Both the position numbers and the translations under genes were made by a program. A stretch of 64,000 nucleotides of DNA from Agrococcus casei LMG 22410. GTDB lineage: Bacteria; Actinomycetota; Actinomycetes; Actinomycetales; Microbacteriaceae. The notes under the pieces were generated by a model that was not told the DNA's origin, ran no database searches, and saw only the letters and a list, made by a program, of their open reading frames with translations. The DNA is taken from positions 23,218 to 87,217 of the forward strand of contig NZ_FUHU01000004.1 of the NCBI RefSeq assembly GCF_900163565.1, written 5' to 3'. Position 1 is the stretch's first letter. Every line of letters starts with the position of its first letter. Positions 24,058-33,908 of this stretch are shown here, in pieces.

Positions 24058-25752
24058 ATGGCCGAAGTCGACATCAAACCGCGTTCAAGAGCCGTCACTG
24101 ACGGCATCGAAGCCACCACGTCGCGAGGCATGCTTCGCGGCGTCGGCATGGGCGACGACGACTGGGACAAGCCCCAGATCGGCATCGCATCGAGCTGGAA
24201 CGAGATCACCCCGTGCAATCTCTCGCTCAACCGACTTGCGCAGGGCGCCAAGGAGGGCGTGCACGCAGGCGGCGGCTACCCGCTGCAGTTCGGCACGATC
24301 TCCGTCTCTGACGGCATCTCGATGGGCCACGAGGGCATGCACTTCTCGCTCGTCTCACGAGAGGTCATCGCCGACAGCGTCGAGACCGTCGTCATGGCCG
24401 AGCGCCTCGACGGCACAGTGCTGCTCGCCGGCTGCGACAAGTCGCTGCCCGGCATGCTGATGGCAGCGGCCAGGCTCGACCTCGCGAGCGTCTTCGTCTA
24501 CGCCGGCTCGATCGCCCCGGGGCGCGTCACGCTCTCTGATGGCACCGAGCGTGAGATCACCATCATCGACTCGTTCGAGGCCGTCGGTGCCTGCAAGGCC
24601 GGCACCATGAGCGAAGAAGACCTCAAGAAGATCGAGTGCGGCTTCGCACCGACCGAGGGCGCGTGCGGCGGCATGTACACCGCCAACACGATGGCCTGCA
24701 TCGCCGAGGCGCTCGGCATGAGCCTGCCGGGCTCGTCGACGCCGCTCTCGGCTGACCGCCGTCGCGACATGTACTCGCACCGCTCGGGCGAGGCAGTCGT
24801 CAACATGCTGCGCAAGGGCCTCACGACCAGCGACATCCTGACCAAGAAGGCGTTCGAGAACGCCGTCACGGTCGCGATGGTGCTCGGCGGATCCACCAAC
24901 GCCGTGCTGCACCTGCTCGCCATCGCCAACGAGGCCGGCGTCGAGCTTACCCTCGACGACTTCACGCGCATCGGCCAGAAGTCGCCGCACCTGGCAGACG
25001 TCAAGCCGTTCGGCCAGTTCGTCGCCCAGGACTTCGACCGCGTCGGAGGCATGCCCGTCATCATGAAGGCGCTGCTCGACGCGGGCCTGCTGCACGGCGA
25101 CGCCATGACGGTCACCGGCAAGACGCTCGCCGAGAACCTCGCAGACCTGAACCCGGCCGCGATCGACGGCAAGGTCGTGCGCGAGCTCGACGACCCCATC
25201 CACGCCACCGGCGGACTGACCATTCTCGACGGAACATTCGCGCCTGACGGCGCCGTGGTCAAGACGGCCGGCTTCGACGCCGAGCTGTTCGAGGGCCCGG
25301 CACGCGTGTTCGAGCGCGAGCGTGAGGCGATGGATGCGCTGACCCGCGGCGAGATCGCAGCCGGCGACGTCGTGGTCATCAGGTACGAGGGCCCCAAGGG
25401 CGGCCCTGGCATGCGCGAGATGCTCGCGATCACCGCGGCCATCAAGGGCGCTGGGCTCGGCAAAGATGTACTACTCTTGACAGACGGAAGATTCTCGGGC
25501 GGCACAACCGGCCTGTGCATCGGACACATTGCACCGGAGGCAGTGGACGCTGGTCCTATTGCCTTCGTGCGCGATGGAGACAAGATTCGTGTTGACATCG
25601 CAGCTCGCACACTCGATTTACTCGTCGATGAAGCAGAGCTCGCCTCCCGGCGTGAAGGCTGGGAGCCGCTGCCGCCGCGATACACTCGCGGGGTCCTCGC
25701 CAAGTACTCCAAGCTGGTCAAGAGCGCCGCTCAGGGCGCCGTGACCGGCTGA
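24058..25752 (+). CDS. ilvD: Dihydroxy-acid dehydratase
   Basis: Fe-S enzyme of valine/isoleucine synthesis converting 2,3-dihydroxy-3-methylacids to 2-oxoacids. The 564-residue protein has the cluster cysteines in [17 protein letters not shown] and [12 protein letters not shown], and the C-terminal [11 protein letters not shown] signature. ATG 24058 has a TAGACT box seven bases upstream. It heads the ilvD-ilvB-ilvN-ilvC group; ilvB starts 25 bases after its stop. A stretch at about 25465-25640 uses rare AT-ended codons (GTA CTA TTG AGA TTA) unlike the rest of the gene and includes an exact TTGACA at 25592. Confidence 0.95.
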   Translation: MAEVDIKPRSRAVTDGIEATTSRGMLRGVGMGDDDWDKPQIGIASSWNEITPCNLSLNRLAQGAKEGVHAGGGYPLQFGTISVSDGISMGHEGMHFSLVSREVIADSVETVVMAERLDGTVLLAGCDKSLPGMLMAAARLDLASVFVYAGSIAPGRVTLSDGTEREITIIDSFEAVGACKAGTMSEEDLKKIECGFAPTEGACGGMYTANTMACIAEALGMSLPGSSTPLSADRRRDMYSHRSGEAVVNMLRKGLTTSDILTKKAFENAVTVAMVLGGSTNAVLHLLAIANEAGVELTLDDFTRIGQKSPHLADVKPFGQFVAQDFDRVGGMPVIMKALLDAGLLHGDAMTVTGKTLAENLADLNPAAIDGKVVRELDDPIHATGGLTILDGTFAPDGAVVKTAGFDAELFEGPARVFEREREAMDALTRGEIAAGDVVVIRYEGPKGGPGMREMLAITAAIKGAGLGKDVLLLTDGRFSGGTTGLCIGHIAPEAVDAGPIAFVRDGDKIRVDIAARTLDLLVDEAELASRREGWEPLPPRYTRGVLAKYSKLVKSAAQGAVTG

Positions 25753-25777
25753 TCTGCGGGAAGAGAAGGCATCCACG

Positions 25778-27559
25778 ATGACTCACCCACGCCCCGCACC
25801 GCCAGCTTCATCGCCCCAGGTGCTGACCGGATCCGGTGCGATACTCAAGTCGCTCGAGCTGCTCGGGGTGACCGACGTGTTCGGTCTGCCCGGCGGCGCT
25901 GTGATCCCCCTCTACGACGAGCTCATGCAGCAGGACGCCATCCGGCACATCCTGGTGCGCCACGAGCAGGGTGCAGGCCACGCCGCTGAGGGCTACGCCT
26001 CGGCGACCGGCAAGGTCGGCGTCGCGATCGCGACGAGCGGCCCCGGCGCCACCAACCTCGTCACGGCCATTGCCGACGCGTTCATGGACTCCGTGCCATT
26101 CCTCGCGATCACCGGCCAGGTGTTCTCGACCCTCATGGGAACCGACGCGTTCCAGGAGGCCGACATCACCGGCATCACGATGCCGATCACGAAGCACTCG
26201 TTCCTCGTCACGAAGGCAGAAGACATCCCGCGCGTGCTGCAGGAGGCGTACCACATCGCCTCGACCGGCCGCCCGGGCCCCGTGCTCGTCGACATCACGA
26301 AGGACGCCCAGCAGAACTCGGCGCCGTTCGTGTGGCCCGACCGCATCGAGCTGCCCGGCTACCGTCCGGTGACCAAGGCGCACGGCAAGCAGATCGCCGC
26401 AGCCGCTGATCTGCTCGCGGCTGCCGAACGACCCGTTCTGTACGTGGGAGGCGGCACGATCCGCGCCCGCGCATCCGAAGAGGTCATCGAACTCGCAGAG
26501 GCAACGGGTGCTCCTGTCGTCACGACGCTCATGGCTCGCGGCGCTGTTCCTGACTCGCATCCGCAGCACCTGGGCATGCCCGGCATGCACGGCAGCGTTC
26601 CGGCAGTGCTCGCGCTGCAGGAGAGCGACCTGATCCTCGCCCTCGGAGCACGCTTCGACGACCGCGTGACAGGCCGCGTCAGTGACTTCGCGCCCGGCGC
26701 CAAGGTCGTGCACGTCGACATCGACCCCGCCGAGATCTCGAAGATCCGCACGGCGGATGTTCCGATCGTCGGCGACGTCAAGGTTGTCGCAGCAGACCTC
26801 GTGACCGCATTCCGCGACCGCGCATCCGGCCCGCTCAGCGGCGAATCGCCGTGGTGGCAGCGGCTCAAGGAGCTGCGCGAGCGCTTCCCGCTCGGCTACG
26901 CGCCATCGAGCGACGGACACATCGTGCCGCAGCAGGTCATCGCCCGCATCGGCGAGCTGACCGGACCCGAAGCCACCTACGCGGCAGGCGTCGGGCAGCA
27001 CCAGATGTGGACGGCGCAGTTCATCAAGTACGAGCGCCCCAATTCGTTCCTCAACTCCGGCGGCGCCGGAACGATGGGATACGGGGTGCCGGCGGCCATG
27101 GGCGCCAAGGTCGCAGAGCCCGAGCGCGTGGTCTGGGCGATTGACGGCGACGGCTGCTTCCAGATGACGAACCAGGAGCTGGCGACCTGCACGCTCAACA
27201 ACATCCCCATCAAGGTCGCGATCATCAACAACTCGTCGCTCGGCATGGTGAAGCAGTGGCAGAACCTCTTCTATGAGGGCCGCTACTCGTTCACCGAGCT
27301 CGACACGGGCCACGGCCGCGCCATGGTGCCCGACTTCGTGAAGATGGGCGAGGCATACGGCGCTCTCGCCATTCGAGTGACGAAGGAGGAGGAGATCGAC
27401 GACGCGATCAAGCTCGCGCTTGCGACCAACGACCGCCCCGTCGTCATCGACTTCGTCGTCTCGTCTGACTCGATGGTGTGGCCGATGGTGCCGCAGGGAG
27501 TCTCGAACTCGTTCGTGCAGTACGCCAAAGAACACAGCCCCGAGTGGGAGGAGGAGTAA
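25778..27559 (+). CDS. ilvB: Acetolactate synthase, large (catalytic) subunit
   Basis: ThDP- and FAD-dependent enzyme condensing two pyruvates, or pyruvate with 2-oxobutanoate, the first common step of branched-chain amino acid synthesis. The 593-residue protein has [15 protein letters not shown] near the N-terminus, the ThDP-activating Glu in [21 protein letters not shown] in the middle domain, and the ThDP-binding GDGCFQM...[12 protein letters not shown] region. AGAGAAGG precedes ATG 25778. The stop TAA shares a base with the ilvN ATG (TAATG), indicating translational coupling of the two subunits. Confidence 0.95.
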   Translation: MTHPRPAPPASSPQVLTGSGAILKSLELLGVTDVFGLPGGAVIPLYDELMQQDAIRHILVRHEQGAGHAAEGYASATGKVGVAIATSGPGATNLVTAIADAFMDSVPFLAITGQVFSTLMGTDAFQEADITGITMPITKHSFLVTKAEDIPRVLQEAYHIASTGRPGPVLVDITKDAQQNSAPFVWPDRIELPGYRPVTKAHGKQIAAAADLLAAAERPVLYVGGGTIRARASEEVIELAEATGAPVVTTLMARGAVPDSHPQHLGMPGMHGSVPAVLALQESDLILALGARFDDRVTGRVSDFAPGAKVVHVDIDPAEISKIRTADVPIVGDVKVVAADLVTAFRDRASGPLSGESPWWQRLKELRERFPLGYAPSSDGHIVPQQVIARIGELTGPEATYAAGVGQHQMWTAQFIKYERPNSFLNSGGAGTMGYGVPAAMGAKVAEPERVVWAIDGDGCFQMTNQELATCTLNNIPIKVAIINNSSLGMVKQWQNLFYEGRYSFTELDTGHGRAMVPDFVKMGEAYGALAIRVTKEEEIDDAIKLALATNDRPVVIDFVVSSDSMVWPMVPQGVSNSFVQYAKEHSPEWEEE

Positions 27560-28065
27560 TGTCACACGTTCTCTCACTGCTGGTGGAAGACAAGCCGGGT
27601 CTGCTGACCCGTGTCGCCGGGCTCTTCGCCCGTCGCGGCTTCAACATCGAATCACTCGCCGTCGGCAAGACCGAGGTGCCCGGACTCTCGCGCATCACGG
27701 TCGTCGTCGACGTCGAAGACCAACCCCTGGAACAGGTGACGAAGCAGCTCAACAAGCTGATCAACGTCGTCAAGATCGTCGAGCTCGAACGCGACTCGTC
27801 GGTGCAGCGTGAGCACATGATGATCAAGGTGCGCGTCGACAACGCGTCGCGCGCCCAGGTGCTCGAAGTCATCAACCTGTTCCGTGCCCGTGCGATCGAC
27901 GTGACGACCGATGCGCTCGTCATCGAGGTCACGGGCGACACCGCGAAATGCCAGGCGCTCGTGCGACTGCTCGAGCCCTTCGGCATCAAAGAGATCGTGC
28001 AGTCCGGACTGCTCGCGATCGGACGCGGTTCGAAATCAATCTCTGAGCGCGCGCTCAAGAACTGA
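27559..28065 (+). CDS. ilvN: Acetolactate synthase, small (regulatory) subunit
   Basis: A 168-residue regulatory subunit that activates IlvB and confers valine feedback inhibition. Two ACT-like domains: N-terminal LSLLVEDKPGLLTRVAGLFARRGFN (with the effector-loop GLF and N-I-E-S-L), and C-terminal half from about residue 80 (MIKVRVDN). The usual short C-terminal end (SISERALKN) is present. The ATG is chosen at the one-base overlap with ilvB. The gap to ilvC is 27 bases. Confidence 0.95.
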   Translation: MSHVLSLLVEDKPGLLTRVAGLFARRGFNIESLAVGKTEVPGLSRITVVVDVEDQPLEQVTKQLNKLINVVKIVELERDSSVQREHMMIKVRVDNASRAQVLEVINLFRARAIDVTTDALVIEVTGDTAKCQALVRLLEPFGIKEIVQSGLLAIGRGSKSISERALKN

Positions 28066-28092
28066 CAAGCTCTACTTAGGAGGAGAAACATC

Positions 28093-29118
28093 ATGGCAGA
28101 AGTTGTGTATGACGCCGATGCAGACCTGAGCATCATCCAGCAGAAGAAGGTTGCCGTCATCGGCTACGGATCGCAGGGCCACGCCCACGCTCTGAACCTT
28201 CGCGACTCGGGCGTCGACGTGCGCGTCGGCCTCAAGCCCGAGTCGAAGTCGCGCCAGAAGGCAGAAGAGGCCGGCTTCACCGTCGGCACGCCGCGCGAGG
28301 TCTCGGAGTGGGCTGACGTCATCGTCATCCTCGCACCCGACCAGCACCAGCGCACCGTCTACGCAGACGAGATCAAGCCCGTCCTCGCAGACGGCAAGGC
28401 GCTGCTGTTCAGCCACGGATTCAACATCCGCTTCGACTACATCCAGGCTCCCGAGGGCGTCGACGTGATTCTCGTCGCTCCCAAGGGCCCCGGTCACACC
28501 GTGCGCCGCGAGTACGAGGCAGGCCGTGGCGTTCCCGTCATCGCAGCTGTCGAGGTCGACGCATCGGGCAAGGCCTGGGACCTCGCATGGTCGTACGCAT
28601 CGGCAATCGGCGGACTCCGCTCGGGCGGCATCAAGACCACGTTCACAGAAGAGACCGAGACCGACCTCTTCGGTGAGCAGGCAGTGCTCTGCGGCGGAAT
28701 GTCCGCTCTCGTTCAGAACGGCTTCGAGGTGCTGACCGAGGCTGGCTACCAGCCCGAGATCGCCTACTTCGAGGTGCTGCACGAGCTCAAGCTCATCGTC
28801 GACCTCATGTGGGAGGGCGGCATCGCCAAGCAGCGCTGGTCGATCTCCGACACCGCTGAGTACGGCGACTACGTCTCGGGCCCGCGCGTCATCGACGAGC
28901 GCGTCAAGGAGAACATGCAGGGCGTGCTCGCTGACATCCAGTCGGGTGCATTCGCCAAGCGCTTCATCGAAGACCAGGACGCCGGCGCACCCGAGTTCAA
29001 GCAGCTCCGCGACAAGGCTCAGGGCCACTCGATCGAGGCAACGGGCAAGAACCTGCGCTCGATGTTCGCATGGACGCAGCCTGACGCCGACTACACCGAC
29101 GGCTCAGCTGCTCGCTGA
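28093..29118 (+). CDS. ilvC: Ketol-acid reductoisomerase (class I)
   Basis: NADPH- and Mg-dependent enzyme isomerising and reducing acetolactate/acetohydroxybutyrate. The 341-residue protein has the Rossmann start [21 protein letters not shown], the cofactor loop [15 protein letters not shown], and metal-ligand glutamates in the knotted C-terminal domain ([21 protein letters not shown]). Length and single knot repeat make it class I. A strong AGGAGGAG site lies eight bases before ATG 28093. Codon use is strongly biased, as expected for a highly expressed gene. A strong terminator follows. Confidence 0.96.
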   Translation: MAEVVYDADADLSIIQQKKVAVIGYGSQGHAHALNLRDSGVDVRVGLKPESKSRQKAEEAGFTVGTPREVSEWADVIVILAPDQHQRTVYADEIKPVLADGKALLFSHGFNIRFDYIQAPEGVDVILVAPKGPGHTVRREYEAGRGVPVIAAVEVDASGKAWDLAWSYASAIGGLRSGGIKTTFTEETETDLFGEQAVLCGGMSALVQNGFEVLTEAGYQPEIAYFEVLHELKLIVDLMWEGGIAKQRWSISDTAEYGDYVSGPRVIDERVKENMQGVLADIQSGAFAKRFIEDQDAGAPEFKQLRDKAQGHSIEATGKNLRSMFAWTQPDADYTDGSAAR

Positions 29119-29133
29119 TCCCAGCAGCACATG

Positions 29134-29165
29134 AAACAACCCCCGGAGAGATCCGGGGGTTGTTT
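29134..29165 (+). terminator. Rho-independent terminator after ilvC
   Basis: Perfect 13-bp stem AAACAACCCCCGG / CCGGGGGTTGTTT with loop AGAGAT, 15 bases after the ilvC stop; the stem's own T tract serves as the U run. Confidence 0.9.
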
Positions 29166-29188
29166 CGTCTGCTGGTGTTTGAGCTCTG

Positions 29189-29917
29189 CTACTTCGCGAA
29201 GACGTCAGCCACCTGGGTGAGGCTCGAGAGCAGATGCAGCTTCAGCAGCTCGAGAGCCTTGTCGACATCGTGAGCCTCCAGCGCCTCGGCGATGCCGGTG
29301 TGCTGATCGAGCGCCGATGCGCGGCGCTCTGGGATCGCCTCGAACATGGCGATGCCGAGTCGCATCTGCCGGTCGTGGAGGGTGTTGTAGAGCTGAGCGA
29401 ACTCCGTGTTGCCTGTTGCCCGCACCAGCTCCCAGTGGAACTCCTTGTCGATCGAGACCATCTCGACCACCGCATCCGGCTCTGTGTCGAGCACGTGACG
29501 CTGCTGGGCGATGAGGCTCTTCAGGTCGTCGGCGATCTCGATCTCGTTCTCGCAGATCCATTCGACGCCGTGGCCCTCGAGCACGTAACGGGTCTCGGCC
29601 TGCTCGCGGATGCCGCGCACCGTGATCTCGGGAACAACAGCGCCGCGCCTGGGCAGGATGTCGAGCAGCCGCTCGCTCGAGAGACGGAAGAACGCCTCGC
29701 GCACGGGGGTGCGGGAGACGCCGGTCGCAGCTGCGACCTGCACTTCGGTCAGGATGGTGCCCGGGTGCAGGGCGAGTGTGACGATGAGGTCTTTGAGATA
29801 GACGTAAGCGAACTCTGCCGCTTTCACGCCTTCCGGCCTCGACGCCGATGGCAGGTCTGGAGTCGTGCTCCAGCTGCTGAATCGACCCCGAGACCGGTCA
29901 GCCGCGAAAGATCTCAT
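29189..29917 (-). CDS. GntR family regulator, FCD (FadR-like) type
   Basis: A 242-residue regulator with an N-terminal winged helix (residues ~33-100; ILTEVQVAAATGVSRTPVREAFFRL is the recognition HTH, with the GntR-typical SRTPVREA) and an FCD ligand-binding domain whose His residues (KEFHWELV, DQHTGIAEAL, LKLHLLS) suggest a metal or carboxylate site. It is the third gene behind rraA-like and nitrilase-like genes, 9 bases after the latter. The most likely targets are the two TGTATACA palindromes at 31503 and 31639, which flank the divergent promoters of this locus. The ligand is probably the compound imported and degraded here. Confidence 0.88.
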   Translation of the reverse strand: MRSFAADRSRGRFSSWSTTPDLPSASRPEGVKAAEFAYVYLKDLIVTLALHPGTILTEVQVAAATGVSRTPVREAFFRLSSERLLDILPRRGAVVPEITVRGIREQAETRYVLEGHGVEWICENEIEIADDLKSLIAQQRHVLDTEPDAVVEMVSIDKEFHWELVRATGNTEFAQLYNTLHDRQMRLGIAMFEAIPERRASALDQHTGIAEALEAHDVDKALELLKLHLLSSLTQVADVFAK

Positions 29918-29926
29918 CGCTACAGG

Positions 29927-30733
29927 CTATCCTGCTGCAATCTGAAAGCGACGATTGGTCAAGCTGGGATTTGCCTTTCGCACCGCTGCGACACGCTCGG
30001 TGTCGATGACAGCGGTTGCCAGTGCTCCGCCAGCTTCTCCGGCGCTTGCAGCGATGACTCCCATGGGGTCGATGATCATGCTCTGTCCGGTGCATGAGGG
30101 ACCGGTCTGGCCGCAGGCGGCGAAGTAGACCGTATTCTCAATTGCGCGAGCACGCACGAGCGTCTCCCAATGCAGCTCCTTCATCGGGCCCACGGCCCAG
30201 GCTGCGGGCAGCACAATGGCTTCGGCGCCAGCATCGACAAGCCAGCGCATCATCTCGGGGAAGCGCACGTCGTAGCACGTGGCCGCACCGATCTTCACAC
30301 CGCCCAGCTCGAACACGAGCGGCTTCGAGATCGGAGCCGCGGTCACGGTGTCGCTCTCGCGGTAGCCGAAGGCGTCATAGAGGTGGATCTTGCGGTAGAC
30401 ACCTTCGAGCACGCCCTCGGCCGAGATGTAGACGAGGGTGTTGAACGGTCGCACCGCGTCGTCGGGGTTGATCTCGGTGAAGCCGGCGATCACTGCGGTG
30501 CCGGCTGCCTTTGCGGCTTCCTTCACAGCGGTGACGTACGGTCCGTCGAGGTCTTCGGAGTGCTTGCTGTCGGGCCGCTCCTTGCCGGGGTCTGAGTACA
30601 TGGCGTTCTCAGGCAGCACGACGAGGTCTGAGGAGTCGCCGGCGGCGGCGATCAGCTCTGTCGAGATGCGACGGTTCTCATCGATGTCGAGACCTGCGCC
30701 GAACTGGGCAACGGTCAGTCTGATCTTGCTCAT
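29927..30733 (-). CDS. Carbon-nitrogen hydrolase (nitrilase superfamily)
   Basis: A 268-residue amidase with the Glu-Lys-Cys triad Glu42 (LPENAMY), Lys115 (YRKIHLYD) and Cys153 (ATCYDVRFPE). The YRKIHLYDAFGYRES and CYDVRFPE contexts resemble the omega-amidase/NIT2-like branch that hydrolyses alpha-ketoacid monoamides or similar small amides; an exact substrate cannot be given. Its ATG overlaps the rraA-like stop by four bases and gntR follows 9 bases after, so the three form one operon. Likely a catabolic step for the substrate brought in by the divergent ABC importer. Confidence 0.87.
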   Translation of the reverse strand: MSKIRLTVAQFGAGLDIDENRRISTELIAAAGDSSDLVVLPENAMYSDPGKERPDSKHSEDLDGPYVTAVKEAAKAAGTAVIAGFTEINPDDAVRPFNTLVYISAEGVLEGVYRKIHLYDAFGYRESDTVTAAPISKPLVFELGGVKIGAATCYDVRFPEMMRWLVDAGAEAIVLPAAWAVGPMKELHWETLVRARAIENTVYFAACGQTGPSCTGQSMIIDPMGVIAASAGEAGGALATAVIDTERVAAVRKANPSLTNRRFQIAAG

Positions 30734-31407
30734 ACGGCTGCCACCGCCTGGGGAAGCTGCGAGGCGTCGAAGTGCTTGGATGCGCCGCTCCACTCTGAGA
30801 GCTTGGCGCCTGCGGCCACCTGCTCCTTCAGAGCCGGCTCTGCCTGCTCCTTCTTGCGGAGGATCTCGACGATGCCTTCGATTTCGTGCGGCTTGATCAC
30901 TGCAATGCCGTCGCCGTCAGCGAAGACTGCGTCGCCGGGCTCGATGACTGCGCCGCCGACGGTGACGGAGACGTTGACTGCGCCCTCGATGCCGAGGATG
31001 CGGGTCGTGAGCGCCGAGACTGCCTTCGAGTAGACCGGCAGGCCGAGATCGCGGACCTCTTCGTAGTCATTGGTCGCACCCGACAGCACGACGCCGACAG
31101 CGCCGCGGGTCTTGGCGGTGAATGCCACCATGCCGCCGAAGCTCGAGCGGTCGTCGCCCGACTGCTCGACGACGAGCACGTCGCCGGGGCGAACGTAGTC
31201 TGCCGCGACGTGGAGGGCGGTCGAGTCGAGGTGGGGGAGTCGCACCGTGACCGCTGTTCCGACAAACGCGACGGGGCGGATGTTCGGTGTCAGTCCGCGC
31301 ACGAAGCCGTGGTCGCGCAGATGGCCGAGGGTGGATGTCTGCACAGATGCGAGTGCATCGGCAGCTGCAGCCGGAATCTGCTCCGGCATGCGGTTGAAGG
31401 TAAACAT
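30730..31407 (-). CDS. RraA/HMG-aldolase-like protein
   Basis: A 225-residue member of the RraA fold family, which includes 4-hydroxy-4-methyl-2-oxoglutarate aldolases and RNase E inhibitors. The family glycine pair and loop are present (FGGMVAFTAKTRG ~90-102; VVLSGATNDYEEVRDLGLPVY ~107-126). The metal Asp114 is kept, but the preceding residue, Arg in HMG aldolases (RD), is Asn113 here, so the standard pyruvate-aldolase chemistry is doubtful. AGGAGAG precedes ATG 31407. First gene of the left-going operon with nitrilase-like and gntR genes. Confidence 0.8.
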   Translation of the reverse strand: MFTFNRMPEQIPAAAADALASVQTSTLGHLRDHGFVRGLTPNIRPVAFVGTAVTVRLPHLDSTALHVAADYVRPGDVLVVEQSGDDRSSFGGMVAFTAKTRGAVGVVLSGATNDYEEVRDLGLPVYSKAVSALTTRILGIEGAVNVSVTVGGAVIEPGDAVFADGDGIAVIKPHEIEGIVEILRKKEQAEPALKEQVAAGAKLSEWSGASKHFDASQLPQAVAAV

Positions 31408-31502
31408 GTGCTCTCCTGCTTCCGGTTCGCGCATCGCTGGGCGAACCGATTGTGATGGAACTGAGGTACCAGGCTCAGAGCATCGACATTCCGTGTACTG
31501 AA

Positions 31503-31510
31503 TGTATACA
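31503..31510. promoter_or_regulatory. Candidate GntR operator, left site
   Basis: Palindrome TGTATACA in ACTGAATGTATACAGGCA, about 96 bases upstream of the rraA-like ATG. Confidence 0.6.
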
Positions 31511-31638
31511 GGCAGAATGCACGTTACGTCCATTCAGAGTCGAACGCAAGCCCCGTTACCCATCTGAGACCGAAAGTTCAGGTCAGACGCTGATTCTCTC
31601 GATGTGCCTGCCGATTGCTTGACATTGGGAATACGACG

Positions 31639-31646
31639 TGTATACA
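31639..31646. promoter_or_regulatory. Candidate GntR operator, right site
   Basis: Palindrome TGTATACA in CGACGTGTATACAGTGACG, 69 bases upstream of the substrate-binding protein ATG. Confidence 0.6.
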
Positions 31647-31715
31647 GTGACGCAACCAGGCTCACTGCATCGGGATACGGCTTCACAACCGTTCACTTCA
31701 AAGGAGAAGACCCCG

Positions 31716-32795
31716 ATGTCTACGAACAGACGACTCACCCGCAACAAGCGACTGCTGACGATCGGCGCATCCATCGTCGCAATGGGAACACTGGCCTCGT
31801 GCGCCAGCTCTGGCGGCGGCGACGCCGACGGCCAGACCACCATCACCGTGCTCGGCTACACAGCCATCTTCGAAGACAACTTCACGCAGGCTGTCATCGA
31901 GGGCTTCGAAGCCCAGCACCCCGAGTACAACGTCGAGTACGTACCTTCACAGAACAGCGCTGAGATGCTCGGCAAGCTGCGCAGCGAGGCATCGAACCCC
32001 ACGGTCGACGTGGCGATCCTCGACCAGTCGGTGGCCAACACCGGCATCCAGGAGGGCGTGTTCGCGCAGCTCGACGAAGCTGCGGTGCCGAACCTCGCCA
32101 ACGTGGTCGACATGGGGCTGAACGCCGAGGGCTATGGCCCCGCGATGACCTTCGACAACCTGGTGCTGCTCGTTAACCCTGAAGAGGCGCCCGAGGAGAT
32201 CTCGTCGATTCAGGATCTCTGGGATGCGCCCGACAACTCGGTCGCAATCCCCGCCGCACCCGACATCCAGGGAATCGCGCTGACCGCTCTGACGGCCAAC
32301 AACCTCGGTGCTGACTACCAGGAGGACATCCAGCCGGCGATCGACGAGCTCGCGCTGCTGCAGCCGAAGGTCACCTCGTGGGATCCCCAGCCGGACGTCT
32401 ACCAGACCGTGACTTCAGGCTCGGCACAGTACGCAGTGGGCTGGAACGCACGAGGACAGGTCTTCAGCGACCAGTCTGACGGACGCCTCCAGGTCGTGCA
32501 GCCCGACGACGGCATCGCCTTCCAGGTCAACACGATCAACATGGTCGAGGGAACCGAGAACGCTGAGGGCGCTCAGGCCTTCATCGACTACACCCTCTCG
32601 AAGGAGTCGCAGGAGAGCTTCTCGTCGGCGATGTTCTACGCACCGACCGTGAAGAACGCCGAGCTTCCTGAAGAAGTGCAGGCTCGTGTCGCTGACCCGC
32701 AGGACCCCAACATCGTCGAGATCGACTGGATCTGGATGGCTGACCAGCGTGACGCATGGACTGACCTCTGGCGTCGCACCGTGATTGGCGGCTAG
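31716..32795 (+). CDS. ABC importer substrate-binding lipoprotein (polyamine/amino-acid-derivative type)
   Basis: A 359-residue extracellular solute-binding protein anchored as a lipoprotein: signal sequence residues 1-28 with lipobox LASC and lipidated Cys29, then a Ser/Gly linker and a two-lobe binding domain (TITVLGYTAIFEDNFTQ start). Fold class and partners resemble the PotD/AfuA type. AAGGAGA precedes ATG 31716. It is the first gene of a four-gene importer operon with the ATPase starting 3 bases later. The ligand is unknown; the adjacent amidase and RraA-like genes suggest a nitrogen-containing carboxylic compound. Confidence 0.88.
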   Translation: MSTNRRLTRNKRLLTIGASIVAMGTLASCASSGGGDADGQTTITVLGYTAIFEDNFTQAVIEGFEAQHPEYNVEYVPSQNSAEMLGKLRSEASNPTVDVAILDQSVANTGIQEGVFAQLDEAAVPNLANVVDMGLNAEGYGPAMTFDNLVLLVNPEEAPEEISSIQDLWDAPDNSVAIPAAPDIQGIALTALTANNLGADYQEDIQPAIDELALLQPKVTSWDPQPDVYQTVTSGSAQYAVGWNARGQVFSDQSDGRLQVVQPDDGIAFQVNTINMVEGTENAEGAQAFIDYTLSKESQESFSSAMFYAPTVKNAELPEEVQARVADPQDPNIVEIDWIWMADQRDAWTDLWRRTVIGG

Positions 32796-32798
32796 ACA

Positions 32799-33905
32799 AT
32801 GACAAGCACTGCAGAACAGATGCACCTGTCGGTGCAGAATCTGAACAAGACATACCCGCGCACCGAGGTGCCGGCCGTGTCTGACATCAACCTCGACGTT
32901 CAGCAGGGCGACCTCGTCGCCCTGCTGGGCCCCTCGGGCTGCGGCAAGACCACGACGCTGCGCATGATCGCAGGACTCCTCGAGCCCTCGGCAGGCAGCA
33001 TCCGCGTGAAGGGCAAGGAAGTCACCTCGACACCCGTGCACAAGCGCGGGATGGGCATGGTCTTCCAGTCGTACGCACTCTTTCCGCACATGAGCGTGCT
33101 CGACAACGTGTCGTTCGGGCTTGAGATGCGCGGGGGAGGTCGACGCGGCAACCGCAAGGCTGCCAAAGCGGCGCTTGACATGGTGCAGCTCGGTCATCTG
33201 GCCGAACGGCGCCCCGCTGCCCTCTCGGGCGGTCAGCAGCAGCGCATCGCTCTTGCCAGAGCGCTCGCCATCGAGCCTACGCTGCTGCTGCTTGACGAGC
33301 CGCTGTCGAACCTCGACGCGAAGCTGCGCGAGGCGATGCGGCACGAGATCCGCTCGATCCAGCAGCGCTCGGGCACCACGACCCTGCTCGTCACGCACGA
33401 CCAGGATGAAGCACTCGACATGGCCGACAAGATCGCGATCATGGAGAACGGCATCATCCAGCAGTACGACGCGCCGCAGGAGATCTACGAGCACCCCACG
33501 AACAAGTTCGTGGCCAACTTCGTGGGCAAGGCGAACTTCATCCCCTCCACGTCGGTTCGTCAGGTCGGCGAAGGCCGCTACAGCATCGAGGCGGGCGCCT
33601 TCGGCGACCTCACTGTGCCCGGCGTCGTCGGGATCAAGGGCGACCGAGCTGAGCTCGTGCTTCGTCCGCACCGCGTCAGGCTCATGGCAGACGGTGAAGT
33701 CGCTGCAGACCGGCCGCGTGCGCGCGGACAGATCATCGCGAGCTCGTACACGGGCAATGTGGTGAGCTACGAGATGCAGTCAAGCGACAACGATCGCGTC
33801 ATCCGCATCGACCAGCTCAGCCACCCGGCCGACCGACTCCCGGTGGGAGCAGAGATCACGGTCAGCTTCGATCCCGAAGATGCCTATCTCGTTGCGGAGG
33901 GCTGA
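32799..33905 (+). CDS. ABC importer ATPase, PotA-like
   Basis: A 368-residue ATP-binding subunit: Walker A GPSGCGKTT (~48-56), Q-loop FQSYALFP, signature LSGGQQQR, Walker B LLLLDEPLSNLD, H-loop THDQDEALDMAD, and a C-terminal TOBE domain (PHRVRLMADGE onward). The TOBE domain and lengths match the Pot/Fbp/sulfate group of importers. ATG 32799 follows the binding-protein stop by 3 bases; the first permease starts 3 bases after the stop. Confidence 0.93.
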   Translation: MTSTAEQMHLSVQNLNKTYPRTEVPAVSDINLDVQQGDLVALLGPSGCGKTTTLRMIAGLLEPSAGSIRVKGKEVTSTPVHKRGMGMVFQSYALFPHMSVLDNVSFGLEMRGGGRRGNRKAAKAALDMVQLGHLAERRPAALSGGQQQRIALARALAIEPTLLLLDEPLSNLDAKLREAMRHEIRSIQQRSGTTTLLVTHDQDEALDMADKIAIMENGIIQQYDAPQEIYEHPTNKFVANFVGKANFIPSTSVRQVGEGRYSIEAGAFGDLTVPGVVGIKGDRAELVLRPHRVRLMADGEVAADRPRARGQIIASSYTGNVVSYEMQSSDNDRVIRIDQLSHPADRLPVGAEITVSFDPEDAYLVAEG

Positions 33906-33908
33906 TCC

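Larger units (their letters stand above)
31408..31715. promoter_or_regulatory. 308-base divergent promoter region of the catabolic/ABC locus
   Basis: No gene is seen here. The region separates the left-going rraA-like operon from the right-going importer operon. It is clearly AT-richer than its flanks and contains two copies of TGTATACA (31503 and 31639) with centres 136 bases apart, near 13 helical turns, which would suit looping by a dimeric GntR regulator. Confidence 0.7.

Noticed and set aside
25808..27577. A 589-codon minus-strand frame opposite ilvB.
   Set aside because: Fully antisense to a well-conserved enzyme gene and compositionally typical of a shadow frame.
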